From Caldilineaceae bacterium (GTDB lineage: Bacteria; Chloroflexota; Anaerolineae; Caldilineales; Caldilineaceae): a stretch of DNA of 38,657 nt. Every line of letters begins with the position of its first letter. Within the stretch, counting starts at the first letter, position 1. The translations under genes and the position numbers were made by a program. Shown here piece after piece: positions 16,501-25,822 of this stretch. The notes beneath the pieces were generated by a model. The model did no database searches. It was not told where the DNA came from and saw nothing but the letters and a program-made list of their open reading frames with translations. The stretch spans positions 1 through 38,657 of the forward strand of contig JAHBVG010000070.1 in NCBI GenBank assembly GCA_019637695.1, in the 5' to 3' direction.

Positions 16501-18555
16501 TTATTCCTCATGGGTGATGTTGAGTCTTTGGGCCAGCGTTTGCAGGATCGTACAGATCTGCCCGCGGGTCACGCTCTTGTTTTGGAGGCTGGAGAGCGCA
16601 TCGAGCAGGTCGGGCGTCTGTGACAGCCTGAAATCAATGGTCAGGGCAGCGCCCAACGCCGTGAAGAATCGGTCGATCTGCGGGGCCGAAACGTCGTCAT
16701 CGGGATGGTACGAGAGCAGCCACGATACTACGTTGTCGGCGCGGTGCAGTTCAAAGAAGGAATCGAGTTGCGGGTTGCGCACGCCGGGGATAACGTCCAC
16801 CGCGGTGCGCGTGGAGAGATCGTACAACGTTTCGATGGCGCGAAATGCCGGATGCTCGATGGGTACATCGCGGAAGTGGGGGCTGGTGACGCTGATGGGC
16901 AGATCCAGCACGACGACGACAGCTTCGGCCAACTCCGCCCAGGTGATAGCGTCGTCGGGGCGGAAGCGCAGTTCGCGGTCGTGGGGAACCCATCCGCGCA
17001 GCGCCACCCAGTGGATGGCGGTGAAACAGGGATGCTCCATAGGTACGTCGCTGAAATACGAAGGTCGGGCGCCCTCAGCGATCAACTCGCGTTGCAGCAA
17101 CTCAACAGGGACTTCCGCAGCGCTGCACTCTCTGTCTAGCATCAGGGCAGCCGCAATCCCCGCCGCATGGCCGAGCGCCGTCCACACCGGTTCCATGCGT
17201 ACCACCGAAAAGGCAACGTGCGTCGCCGAGACAGCTACGGGTACGAGCAGATCGTCCACCGCCTGCGGCACCATCACCCCATAGGGAACCTGAAACGGCG
17301 TCTTCACCCCGCGCAGGAAGAGACGTCCTTCCGGCGGCATGGCGGGATCCTTCCGGGCCTGGCAGACTTTGGAATCCATCTCGAAATCGCCCACCGCCAC
17401 CGAATCGGCGAGGGGCGGGGGCCGGTAACCGCTGCCTTGCAGGAAGGGATTGGTATTCACTTCGGTTATCGTCGCCATGCCTTCGATCCGCCGCCCCTCG
17501 CGGATGTAGACCTGGTAGGGCCGGTTCCCGTTATCGACAAATTCATCGTCGGCCAGCCCCACATCGGTGATGCCGAGTTCGGCCTGCAAGTAGTGGATAA
17601 AGCCCAACCCGTGATCGATAAACTTCTGGCGCAAGGCTGGGCGCTGCCGCGGGTGGGCCAGAACAATGTCAGTAGAGGCGTGGTCATCGCCGTAGAAGTC
17701 TACGTTCAGATCGCTTTTGCCGCCAGGGTTGCGCGTCCCTGGCAATTTGCGCGGGTTGGGACGATCTTCGTAAAGCCAGGCGTAGTTTTCGGTTTTGTAG
17801 CCGGTCGGTTCGGGCATACGATGCGCGGCGTCTGGGGATGGGTCCTCGTAGCGTTTGCAGATCATGCGATAGGTGGCCGCCATCACCAGATCGCTGGCCT
17901 CGCCGGTGCTGCCGGGCAGGATCGACTGCGGCAGGTAGCCGTAGAGCGGCTCACGCGCCATGTAGGTGGTGTAGATAATACCGGCGTGCGGTTCCCCGCG
18001 CGAACGCGCCTCGCGTCCAATCCGCCAGGGGACGCCGGCCCAGGCCGCAATGTCCCCTTCATAGGTGCAGTCGATGACGACGCGACCGCGGCTGGAAAAC
18101 TGTTCGCCCGGCTCTTCGGGCAGGTTGCCCATGGGGTGGTCGGTCCGCTCCCAGAGGACGGCGGCGATGCGGTTTCCCGCCATCTCCACACCGACGGCCA
18201 CCGCGCCCCATTCCACCGAGATCTGAGGGAATTCCTCGACCATCTCGCGCCAGATACGGGCGGCCACGTGGGCTTCCCAATAGCGGGTGAACTGGCTCGA
18301 CGGACTCTGCGCCGGATCGGCGGGCTGGCGCTCGTAGTATTCCTGTACACGCATTCGAAAATCGTGCATAATGCCGCCGATGGAGTGCAGACTACCCACA
18401 TCCGCCACACCAATGCCGCTGCTGGTCAGCCCGCCGAGATGTTGCGTCGGCTCAAGGATCAATACACTTTTACTGCGCCGGGCGGCGGCAATGGCGGCAG
18501 CGCAGCCCGCAGGTGTGCCGCTCACAACAAGGAGATCAACCAGGCTCTGTGTCAT
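16501..18555 (-). CDS. FAD-dependent oxidoreductase with C-terminal SLH-like repeats, copy 3
   Basis: A 684-residue protein. Residues 1-500 are an FAD_oxidored flavoenzyme (LLVVSGTPAGCAAAIAAARR, HLGGLTSSGIGVADVGSLHS, RVVIDCTYEGDIAAWAGVPW, DDLLVPVAVSATHVAFSVVR). Residues 520-640 add two S-layer-homology-like repeats (SYFSDVPMEHPCFTAIHWVA and SPHFRDVPIEHPAFRAIETL) and a helical tail. SLH domains normally anchor exported proteins, yet no signal peptide is visible, so here the module may have another role. The ribosome site (GAAAG) is weak. It is first of the three flavoenzyme genes, 129 bp after the permease stop. Confidence 0.85.
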   Translation of the reverse strand: MTQSLVDLLVVSGTPAGCAAAIAAARRSKSVLILEPTQHLGGLTSSGIGVADVGSLHSIGGIMHDFRMRVQEYYERQPADPAQSPSSQFTRYWEAHVAARIWREMVEEFPQISVEWGAVAVGVEMAGNRIAAVLWERTDHPMGNLPEEPGEQFSSRGRVVIDCTYEGDIAAWAGVPWRIGREARSRGEPHAGIIYTTYMAREPLYGYLPQSILPGSTGEASDLVMAATYRMICKRYEDPSPDAAHRMPEPTGYKTENYAWLYEDRPNPRKLPGTRNPGGKSDLNVDFYGDDHASTDIVLAHPRQRPALRQKFIDHGLGFIHYLQAELGITDVGLADDEFVDNGNRPYQVYIREGRRIEGMATITEVNTNPFLQGSGYRPPPLADSVAVGDFEMDSKVCQARKDPAMPPEGRLFLRGVKTPFQVPYGVMVPQAVDDLLVPVAVSATHVAFSVVRMEPVWTALGHAAGIAAALMLDRECSAAEVPVELLQRELIAEGARPSYFSDVPMEHPCFTAIHWVALRGWVPHDRELRFRPDDAITWAELAEAVVVVLDLPISVTSPHFRDVPIEHPAFRAIETLYDLSTRTAVDVIPGVRNPQLDSFFELHRADNVVSWLLSYHPDDDVSAPQIDRFFTALGAALTIDFRLSQTPDLLDALSSLQNKSVTRGQICTILQTLAQRLNITHEE

Positions 18556-18684
18556 GGGTTCTAACTTTCGGTGAGTGATAACGATTGGATATCAGGCTGG
18601 ACGGCGGACCGCAGACCTCCACCTGCAAACCGGCCCCCTGTCCTTGCACATTGTTTCGACCACTTTTGTCTTTTGCCTTTTCTG

Positions 18685-19584
18685 CTACTTGATCCCAGTC
18701 AGGGCAATGCCGCGGATGAAATATTTCTGCGTCAACAGAAAGACCAGAACGATGGGCATGGTCGCGATCACGGTTCCGGCCAGCAGATTGGGCCATTCCA
18801 CCAGCCCAGTTTCGGCGTCAATGACAAAGCGGGAGAGCGCAACCGGCAAGGTCCACAGTTCGCGACGTTGACCCACCAACAGCGGCCAGAGAAACTCGTT
18901 CCATGTACCCTGGAAGGTGAAGAGCGAGACGGCTGCCATGGCCGGTTTGGTCAGGGGGAGGATGATGCGGGAGAAGATGTTGAATTCGCTGGCGCCGTCA
19001 ATGCGGGCGGCGTCGTCCAGGTCTCGAGGCAGCGTCAACATGAATTGGCGCAGCAAAAAGATGCTGACGGCGCTGGCGTAACCAGGAATGATGATACCGG
19101 CGTAGGAGTTGATCATGCCTGTACCGCCCTGACCGAAAATGTCGTTGCCGCCCATGAGAGGCATGTAGCGAATCAGCACATAGACAGGGATGAGCGTGAC
19201 CTGCGGCGGTAGCATCAGCGTGGTGAGGACAATAATGAAGAGTAGCGAGCGCCCTGGGAAGTTGAGCCGAGCGAAGGCGTGGGCAGCCAGCGCACTGCTG
19301 AAGACGGTCAGCGCGGTGCGCGCCACCGAGATGTAGACCGAGTTCAAAAAATAGAGGGCAAAGTTGCCTCGCTGCCAGGTATCCACATAGTTCTGCCAGG
19401 CCCAAACAGTTGGGAGGAGTACAGGTGGGTAGGCCAGCATCTCCCGATTTGTCTTCAATGAAGAGGTCACCAGGTAGAGAAACGGCGCAATCATAATGAA
19501 ACTGATGAGGATCAATCCCAGGTAGACCCCAATGCGTGAGAGCGCTGCCAGTGGGAAGCGCTGCGGCAGTGCAGTAGCACTCAT
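18685..19584 (-). CDS. Carbohydrate ABC transporter permease (MalG type)
   Basis: A 299-residue inner-membrane permease. Six hydrophobic segments begin at YLGLILISFIMIAPFLYLV. The EAA loop that docks the ATPase reads DDAARIDGASEFNIFSRIIL, and the protein ends YFIRGIALTGIK, typical of MalG-type CUT1 permeases. ATG at 19584 is chosen because GAGGA lies 8 bases upstream; the ATG at 19590 is only 2 bases from it. It follows the first permease by 16 bp. Confidence 0.9.
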   Translation of the reverse strand: MSATALPQRFPLAALSRIGVYLGLILISFIMIAPFLYLVTSSLKTNREMLAYPPVLLPTVWAWQNYVDTWQRGNFALYFLNSVYISVARTALTVFSSALAAHAFARLNFPGRSLLFIIVLTTLMLPPQVTLIPVYVLIRYMPLMGGNDIFGQGGTGMINSYAGIIIPGYASAVSIFLLRQFMLTLPRDLDDAARIDGASEFNIFSRIILPLTKPAMAAVSLFTFQGTWNEFLWPLLVGQRRELWTLPVALSRFVIDAETGLVEWPNLLAGTVIATMPIVLVFLLTQKYFIRGIALTGIK

Positions 19585-19600
19585 GGTCATCTTCCTCTGT

Positions 19601-20551
19601 TTAGTATTCAATCTCGCGGTTGCCGAACTTAAAGCTGATCAACGTCAGGATGAGTATGATGATGAAAAGTACAAAAGCCATCGCCGAGGCATAGCCCATG
19701 CGGAAACGCTGGAAAGCCTCGCCATAGATCTCATAGACGACGCTGGTAGTGGCAAAACCAGGACCGCCCTGGGTCAGCACGTACATCTGCTCAAAGACCT
19801 GGAAGCTGGAAATGGCCGTGGTGAGGAAGATGTAAAAACTGGCCGGCGCCAGCAGCGGCAGCGTGATGTAGAAAAACTTGTTCCAGCCGTTCGCGCCATC
19901 AATATCCGCAGCTTCGTAGTAGGATTCGGGAATGCCTTGAAGGCCGGCCAGATAGATCACCATCGAGATGCCCGCGTATTTCCAGATCCCCATGAGCATG
20001 AGGCTGGGCAAAGCCAGGTTCTTGTCGAGCAACCACAACTGCCGCGGCAATCCCAGCCAGGTCAGGAATTGGTTCAGCAGCCCAGAGTTGGGATGGTAGA
20101 TCCAGAGCCAGGCAATCGAGACTGCCACCATCGAAGTGACAACAGGCGCATAAAATGCAGCGCGGAAGAAGGCCACCCCGCGCAGCGCCTGGTTCAGCAA
20201 AATCGCAAAGGTAAGTCCAAGGATCATCTTGGGGATCAACGTACCCAGCGTGTAGTAGCTGACATTGCGCAACGCGATCCAGAATACCTGACTGTTGATC
20301 AGCCGTTCGTAGTTGCCAAGGCCAATCCATTGGGGCGGCGACAGCACGTTGTATTGGGTGAAGCTAAAGTAGAGAGAGGCAAAAAAAGGCAAGAATGTAA
20401 AAACAAGCAGACCGAGAAATGCCGGAGCCAAAAAGACATAGGCCATGTAGACCTGCGGCTGGCTCAACAAACGCCATGTACGCGCAAGTCGTCCACGTTG
20501 GCGGGTAAGTGTGTCCACTTGCTGCCGTTGGCCAGGGGATGCGATATGCAC
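19601..20551 (-). CDS. Carbohydrate ABC transporter permease (MalF/UgpA type)
   Basis: A 316-residue permease with six helices starting at MAYVFLAPAFLGLLVFTFLP. Its ATPase-docking loop is YYEAADIDGANGWNKFFYIT. The start is GTG at 20551, with AAGGAG about 5 bases upstream. With the binding protein and the MalG-type partner it forms a CUT1 sugar importer. No ATPase gene is in the cluster, as is common when a shared MsmX/UgpC-type ATPase serves several importers. Confidence 0.9.
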   Translation of the reverse strand: MHIASPGQRQQVDTLTRQRGRLARTWRLLSQPQVYMAYVFLAPAFLGLLVFTFLPFFASLYFSFTQYNVLSPPQWIGLGNYERLINSQVFWIALRNVSYYTLGTLIPKMILGLTFAILLNQALRGVAFFRAAFYAPVVTSMVAVSIAWLWIYHPNSGLLNQFLTWLGLPRQLWLLDKNLALPSLMLMGIWKYAGISMVIYLAGLQGIPESYYEAADIDGANGWNKFFYITLPLLAPASFYIFLTTAISSFQVFEQMYVLTQGGPGFATTSVVYEIYGEAFQRFRMGYASAMAFVLFIIILILTLISFKFGNREIEY

Positions 20552-20660
20552 GGAATCTCCTTGTCATGATGGCATGGAAAGGGGCAAGGGTGAGGGCAGG
20601 AAGAAGGCCCGCTAGCGAACCAGCGTTTGTTCCACCTCAACCCGTGCCCCTACTTACGCA

Positions 20661-21989
20661 TTACGATCTCAAGATGGCGTTGATTTCGCTCGCAAACTGT
20701 CTGATAACCGGCTCGACCGGGCCGGCGTCGGTCATCAGAGCCTCGCTCATGGAAGGCACGAAGGAACGGAATTCATTCCACTTGGGCGAAGGCGGCCATT
20801 GCACACCCACCTCAGCCGCCTGGAGTAGCTGCTGAAGCAGTGGCTTTTCGGCAACAGCATCACTGGCAATAAAACTGCGCGTCGGCGGCATGTGTCCCTG
20901 CACCTGGAACCGAGTCAGCAGGTTGTCAGGTTGGTGCAAGAAGGTGAGCCATGCCCATGAAGCGTCGTTGTCGCCATCTTTGGAAACGAAGATGCGATCA
21001 ATCGCCAGAAGTGCCGCGCGCCGGACACGGCTAGGCGAAAGGAAGACGCCGAGATGATTTTCATAGATCTCCGGGAAATTCCTCTCTGATTCGATGAGTG
21101 TACTCGTTCCCCCATAGCCCATGGCTGCGGTGCCAATGTTTACCGGGTGACCGGTCAACCCCGTGGCAATACCGCCGAGGACATCTAGCTCGTGTTGCCA
21201 CATCAGATCATGATACCACTGGATCGCCTCGATGCCTTCAGGAGAGTCGAAGGCAACCCCGGTCATCTCTTCGTTCAGGATCAAAGCGCCGTTTTGGTGC
21301 AGGAAAGGCCACCATCCCTGCTGAATGCCGCCAAAGCCCTGGGTGGGAACAGCATGACCGGCGCGCACAACTGTGCCGTTTTCGCGTACAGTCAGCGCCT
21401 GCGCCATCTCCAGATGCTCTTCCCAGCTCTCAGGCCCCACTTCAGGGTCCAGCCCCGCTTCCGCAAAGAAATCTTTGCGATAGAGGAGCGAATCCGGGTT
21501 CATCAAGCGGGGTATTGAGTAGAGCTTGCCATTCAAGTAGGCAGTCGCTACAGCATTTTCCAGGTAATCGTCCGCCCGTTCGTAGGTGGCCCAATAGTCG
21601 TCCAAGGCCAGGGCCTGGCCCGATGCGGCCCAACCTGCACCGGAGGCCGACGATCCATGTTCCCACAGATCAGGTCCTTGCCCGGCGGCAAAGGAGGTCA
21701 GCAGTTGATCGTTGATGCGGTTGCTGTCGGTGGCGATGAACTCAAGCGTGACATTGGGGTGCAATTCTTGAAACGCCGTTGCAAATTGGTTCTCGAAGAG
21801 ATCGAGACCTTCTTCGTTGAAATGCCAGCTTAACATGGTCAGGGTGACAGGTTGCGCTGCACCCGTTCCCCCTTCGCCCGCCGTTCCCGTCCCCGGCTGT
21901 GGCGCAGTTGGCGGCGCCACACAGGCAGCCATCAGCGCGGCTGTTGTCATTGCGGTCATCTTCAAAAAATTGCGTCTACTCTGTTGCAT
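20661..21989 (-). CDS. Extracellular solute-binding lipoprotein (family 1)
   Basis: A 442-residue sugar-binding protein. It begins MQQSRRNFLKMTAMTTAALM, a twin-arginine-like signal, followed by lipobox AAC (C23), so it is exported and lipid-anchored. The Pro/Thr/Gly-rich linker leads into the binding-protein core (VTLTMLSWHFNEEGLDLFEN, LLTSFAAGQGPDLWEHG, GTAAMGYGGTSTLIES). The ATG at 21989 has GGGAGA upstream; an in-frame start at 22007 is less likely. It heads the operon. Confidence 0.9.
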   Translation of the reverse strand: MQQSRRNFLKMTAMTTAALMAACVAPPTAPQPGTGTAGEGGTGAAQPVTLTMLSWHFNEEGLDLFENQFATAFQELHPNVTLEFIATDSNRINDQLLTSFAAGQGPDLWEHGSSASGAGWAASGQALALDDYWATYERADDYLENAVATAYLNGKLYSIPRLMNPDSLLYRKDFFAEAGLDPEVGPESWEEHLEMAQALTVRENGTVVRAGHAVPTQGFGGIQQGWWPFLHQNGALILNEEMTGVAFDSPEGIEAIQWYHDLMWQHELDVLGGIATGLTGHPVNIGTAAMGYGGTSTLIESERNFPEIYENHLGVFLSPSRVRRAALLAIDRIFVSKDGDNDASWAWLTFLHQPDNLLTRFQVQGHMPPTRSFIASDAVAEKPLLQQLLQAAEVGVQWPPSPKWNEFRSFVPSMSEALMTDAGPVEPVIRQFASEINAILRS

Positions 21990-22164
21990 TGGGATCTCCC
22001 TTCTCACTCGGTGTTGGATTGATCGACTATAAGCGGGATCAAAGAAACCAAATTGTCGTCGGGCAGTGCTGGGCCGATGGGTATCAGAAATTTGCCGATT
22101 CGATCTTAGGAATGTACAGTGATGGGGTCAGAAGTGATCAACCTGAGTGTAACATCTGCCGCCA

Positions 22165-23490
22165 GTGCTGTATAGAAGTATGCGGCCCAACGAGTGCCAA
22201 GCGAGTGCCATCCCCATGCGCCATGAGGAGTTCGCCACCCAAATTCGTCAGGCATTGGAGAATTTACACGATTTTGCGCGCCTGCAGTCTCTTCCTTTGA
22301 TCGCTGAGTTAAGCAGACACGGACAGACTACGGAGCAGGCAGTGCGGCAGATTCGCAGCGAATTGATCGAGGCTGTCGAGCGTTTGAAGCCGCCTGGCAA
22401 CCTGCCACCGAGGGCCAAGGAGCGCCGTCCTTATGCCATTGTCTACGGGCGCTATATCCAGGGGTTAGGAACCACTGAGCTGATCGAGGAACTCGCCATC
22501 AGTGTACGTCAACTGCGCCGTGAACAGAAACGGGCGTTGAAAACCGTAGTCGATCTCATGTGGGATCAATTTGCTTCTGCATTGTCCGCCGCAATGCCGC
22601 CTATTGAGCAAGCGGTCCCAAGTGCAGACCGGCATGAAGTCGCTTCTGCGGAAGTCGAACAGCTCATCAGCGGTGTGCAACATGAAAACCTGGCGTTGTT
22701 GCCATTGGTGCGCAGTGTTTGGGGGCTGCTCAACTCTGTTTCCATCCAACACCGCACCCTCTGCCAGGATCGATTGCCCGATCACCTGCCTTCAGTGCGC
22801 GCCAATCGGGTTGTCCTGCGTCAGGGGTTGTTGGGCGTGCTTTCCTACGCAATCCACCGGGCGGGTGAAGGAGAGATCTTGCTTGAGGGAGCAGGGGATA
22901 GCCAGGGCGTTGTTCTCTCCGTGCGCGCCACAGGTAAAGTTTTGGATGCACCGCGCGCTGGGGTGAGTCTGGAGATCAGCCACAAGTTGATTGCCAGTTC
23001 GGGTGGAACGCTGGATCTCATCGATAGTTTGGATAAATGGACCGCCCGAATTTCCCTCCCCGTTGCCGAGGCTTCCCCGATTCTTGTTATAGACGACAAC
23101 GCCGGCCTCATCTCGCTCTTCCGGCGTTATTTGGCCGGCCATCATTACAGTGTCTCTGAAGCCCACTCCGCCCAGGAAGCCATCCAGCAGGCCCAGCAGG
23201 TCGATCTCAAACTGATTATCCTTGACATTATGATGCCGGATCAGGACGGCTGGGAGATACTCCAATCATTGCGCAATGCGCCGGCAACTGCGCAGACCCC
23301 CATTATGATCTGCTCGGTGATGAACGAACCCGAACTCGCCTTTTCGTTAGGCGCGTCCGACTACGTAACCAAGCCTGTCAGCCAGGCGGGGCTGTTAGCG
23401 AAGGTTGAGTATTGGTGTAGCGTTCCACCGGTGCTGGGGGAACCACCGACAGGATCGCCTGCAAGTAGCGCAGACTCTCCGTCGTCGTGA
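22165..23490 (+). CDS. Response-regulator protein with N-terminal ATPase-like region
   Basis: A protein of up to 441 residues. A helical region with an HTH-like stretch (RYIQGLGTTELIEELAISVR at about 95-115) precedes a degenerate kinase-ATPase-like segment (about 175-300, SLEISHKLIASSGGTLDLID) and a C-terminal receiver domain: ILVIDDN with the acidic pair, LIILDIMMPDQDGWE with the phospho-acceptor Asp, and YVTKP with Lys. The Ser/Pro tail (GSPASSADSPSS) lies in the antisense overlap with the next gene. The start is uncertain: GTG at 22165 or ATG at 22216, neither with a good ribosome site. Confidence 0.7.
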   Translation: MLYRSMRPNECQASAIPMRHEEFATQIRQALENLHDFARLQSLPLIAELSRHGQTTEQAVRQIRSELIEAVERLKPPGNLPPRAKERRPYAIVYGRYIQGLGTTELIEELAISVRQLRREQKRALKTVVDLMWDQFASALSAAMPPIEQAVPSADRHEVASAEVEQLISGVQHENLALLPLVRSVWGLLNSVSIQHRTLCQDRLPDHLPSVRANRVVLRQGLLGVLSYAIHRAGEGEILLEGAGDSQGVVLSVRATGKVLDAPRAGVSLEISHKLIASSGGTLDLIDSLDKWTARISLPVAEASPILVIDDNAGLISLFRRYLAGHHYSVSEAHSAQEAIQQAQQVDLKLIILDIMMPDQDGWEILQSLRNAPATAQTPIMICSVMNEPELAFSLGASDYVTKPVSQAGLLAKVEYWCSVPPVLGEPPTGSPASSADSPSS

Positions 23491-25564
23491 AGCCGTCCCG
23501 CGTTGTGATGCTCAACATCTGATTTTCCATTGCCTCCTCGACAGCCCGCCCACTCACCCCAATGATGGGAATAGCCGCCATTTCATCAGTTTGGCGCATC
23601 TGTGAAATCAGCCAGATGCCGTCGCCATCGGGCATAGCCATATCTAACAGCACCACGTCCGTCAACTGCGCCTGAAGCCGGGCGTAGGCTTCCTTGCCGC
23701 TGTAGGCCCGGAAGATCGCGTAGTCGGGATTGTGGGTCAGTACCATACGTTCGAGCAGGCGTGTAGCCGCTGGTTCATCATCTACCACCAGAACAGTTTT
23801 GGCAGCTGGTGCAACCCGGCGCAGGGTCTCCTGGATGTTCTGAACCGTCACCGGTTTCTGGATAAATGCCCCCACGCCTAACGTTTTGGCCATTTGCGTA
23901 GAGCTGGGCAGCGTACAGTCGATCACCGGGACCCCAACAGATAACGCCTTCCCCCCGTTCTGCGAACCTGTCTTGATGACCGCCCGCGCGCTCAGTTGGC
24001 GGATCAGCCGCTCGGCCTCCCCCCACGACGGCGTCACAGTCACCTGGTATGCGTCCAGATGGCGTTGCAACAACTTCACTTCGTCGGACTCGGGCTCGCC
24101 CAGCACAATGAGTACGGGCGCCACAATCCGTTCCGGCGGGATCGGGCGTCCGGCTGCGCTCGACGGGTTCAGCGATGGGTCCAACGGCAGGTCAAAGAAG
24201 AAAGTGCTGCCCACCCCGAACTGGCTGTGAACCCCAATGCGCCCACCGTGCAGATGGATAATGCGCTGGGTGATGGCAAGGCCCAACCCGGCGCTGCCGC
24301 TGCTGCCCTTCAACTGGTGAAATTCGTCGAAGACCCGTGTCAACTCATCCTCAGTGATGCCAGGCCCCGTGTCCTCGACCTCAAAACGCAGCCAGTTGTC
24401 ACCTTCCTGGCGTATTCGGATGGTGATGTGTCCCTGTGCGGTGATGCGAGTCGCATTCGAAAGCAAGTTGAGCAGCACTTGGCGAATGCGGCTGCGATCC
24501 ACCGATACAGTTGGCAATTGGGGCGACTGATCGATGAACAACTTCAGCCCCTTTGTCTCGATCAAGGGCTGGACCATGGCGACGGTTTCAGCGATCAACA
24601 GGTCGATGTTGGTCTCCTCCAGGTGAAGGCCCATGCGCCCGGCGTCCAATTTGGAGAGATCCAAAATGTCGTCGATCAGTGAAAGCAGGTGGCGACTGTT
24701 GCGGTAGACCTCGGTGATATCGCGCAGATAGGGTGTGGGCAGCCGGACCCCATACGACTGCTGTGCAAAGGACATGGTTTCGCTGAAGCCCAGGATGAGA
24801 TTGAGAGAGGTGCGTAGTTCGTGGCTGATGTGGGCGGCGAACTCTGCTTTGAAGCGTAGCGCTTCATCGGCAATTTCCCGCGCATAAAAGAGTTCGGTGT
24901 TGGCCTTTTGCAGTTGATAGTTTGCCAGATCGAGTGAAGTCAGCGTGCGGTGGAGTTCAGCCCGATGCTGGCGCGCCTCGCTGGCATGTTGGCGTGCCTG
25001 TTGCGCGCTCACTTCGACGGAACGCAGCGCTTCGTGCAACCCGCGCGAGGCGCGCCAGGCCACCAACGCCGTCAGCACTTCGAGTAGAATCACCCCATGC
25101 AGTAGAGAAATCCCGCTCCACATCATTTGGAAAAGGATAATACAGACCGCGGTCACATAGGCCATTCTGGGGGTGAGCAGCGCTCCAGCCATCATAATCG
25201 TGAGCAGAAAGGTATAGTTGATGGCAAAATTCTGAGTAATCCAATAGGCATAGGCAATGAAGATCACCTGGGCCGTCAGGAAGACAACCGCGGCCCAGCG
25301 ATAGTGGCTCTCTTGAAAGCGGACGATGAACCATCCCGCCGCCAGGGTCAACAGAACGAAGTAGAGCCCTTGCAGCGCGGAAATTTGCTGCGCTTGTAGA
25401 GCAACCCCTATCCAGACCCAGGCGACCATGCCGGCGACAACCGCCAACCACGCAAATGCCTCTCGTCGAAAGTGGTCGTAGTCTTCAGCGGGAACGATAC
25501 CCTTCGATAGAACCCCATCGGTCAGCGCGTTCCGGCCGCGTTGGTTTGTGCTTTCTGTCAACAT
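23378..25564 (-). CDS. Hybrid sensor histidine kinase
   Basis: A 728-residue membrane kinase. About five N-terminal hydrophobic helices (residues 38-170) form an integral sensor. A coiled coil (177-240) leads to HisKA (AAHISHELRTSLNLILGFSE, H248), HATPase (LLNLLSNATR, VEDTGPGI, GSAGLGLAI), a first receiver-like domain lacking clear acidic residues (VLIVLGEPESDEVKLLQ) and a second canonical receiver (TVLVVDDEPAATRLL, VVLLDMAMPDGDG). The start is ATG at 25564, with GGAG about 11 bases upstream. Its last 37 codons overlap the opposite gene's 3' end by 113 bp. Confidence 0.9.
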   Translation of the reverse strand: MLTESTNQRGRNALTDGVLSKGIVPAEDYDHFRREAFAWLAVVAGMVAWVWIGVALQAQQISALQGLYFVLLTLAAGWFIVRFQESHYRWAAVVFLTAQVIFIAYAYWITQNFAINYTFLLTIMMAGALLTPRMAYVTAVCIILFQMMWSGISLLHGVILLEVLTALVAWRASRGLHEALRSVEVSAQQARQHASEARQHRAELHRTLTSLDLANYQLQKANTELFYAREIADEALRFKAEFAAHISHELRTSLNLILGFSETMSFAQQSYGVRLPTPYLRDITEVYRNSRHLLSLIDDILDLSKLDAGRMGLHLEETNIDLLIAETVAMVQPLIETKGLKLFIDQSPQLPTVSVDRSRIRQVLLNLLSNATRITAQGHITIRIRQEGDNWLRFEVEDTGPGITEDELTRVFDEFHQLKGSSGSAGLGLAITQRIIHLHGGRIGVHSQFGVGSTFFFDLPLDPSLNPSSAAGRPIPPERIVAPVLIVLGEPESDEVKLLQRHLDAYQVTVTPSWGEAERLIRQLSARAVIKTGSQNGGKALSVGVPVIDCTLPSSTQMAKTLGVGAFIQKPVTVQNIQETLRRVAPAAKTVLVVDDEPAATRLLERMVLTHNPDYAIFRAYSGKEAYARLQAQLTDVVLLDMAMPDGDGIWLISQMRQTDEMAAIPIIGVSGRAVEEAMENQMLSITTRDGFTTTESLRYLQAILSVVPPAPVERYTNTQPSLTAPPG

Positions 25565-25711
25565 GATTCAACTATCTCCATTTATGCAATCAGCATCGGT
25601 TCCTCACCGATATTTTGCCTCAGTCCTAGGATAGATCCAACCACATGGACAAAAAGTGACGTTCTCAAATCAGGCGTCACTACTCACCGCTTTCTATGCA
25701 GAATATCGCCG

Positions 25712-25740
25712 TTGAGTTGCGTGCGCCCCTGTGCTATGCT
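25712..25740 (+). promoter_or_regulatory. Sigma-70-type promoter candidate for the caspase-NACHT gene
   Basis: TTGAGT, 17 nt, TATGCT stands about 83 bp before the ATG at 25823 in the divergent gap 25565-25822. The spacing is ideal and both hexamers match in four of six positions. GAAGGA precedes the ATG by 7 bases. No operator is evident. Confidence 0.45.
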
Positions 25741-25822
25741 AGGGCCAGCGTAGACAGTCGGTCCTGGTGTACACCGTCTTTTCCCCCGCCGCCAGCCAGG
25801 ACGCCACCCGAAGGACCTGACC

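Noticed and set aside
15092..18564. Long rightward frames opposite the flavoenzyme genes
   Set aside because: They mirror the high-G+C codon pattern of the true leftward genes and contain no recognisable domain.
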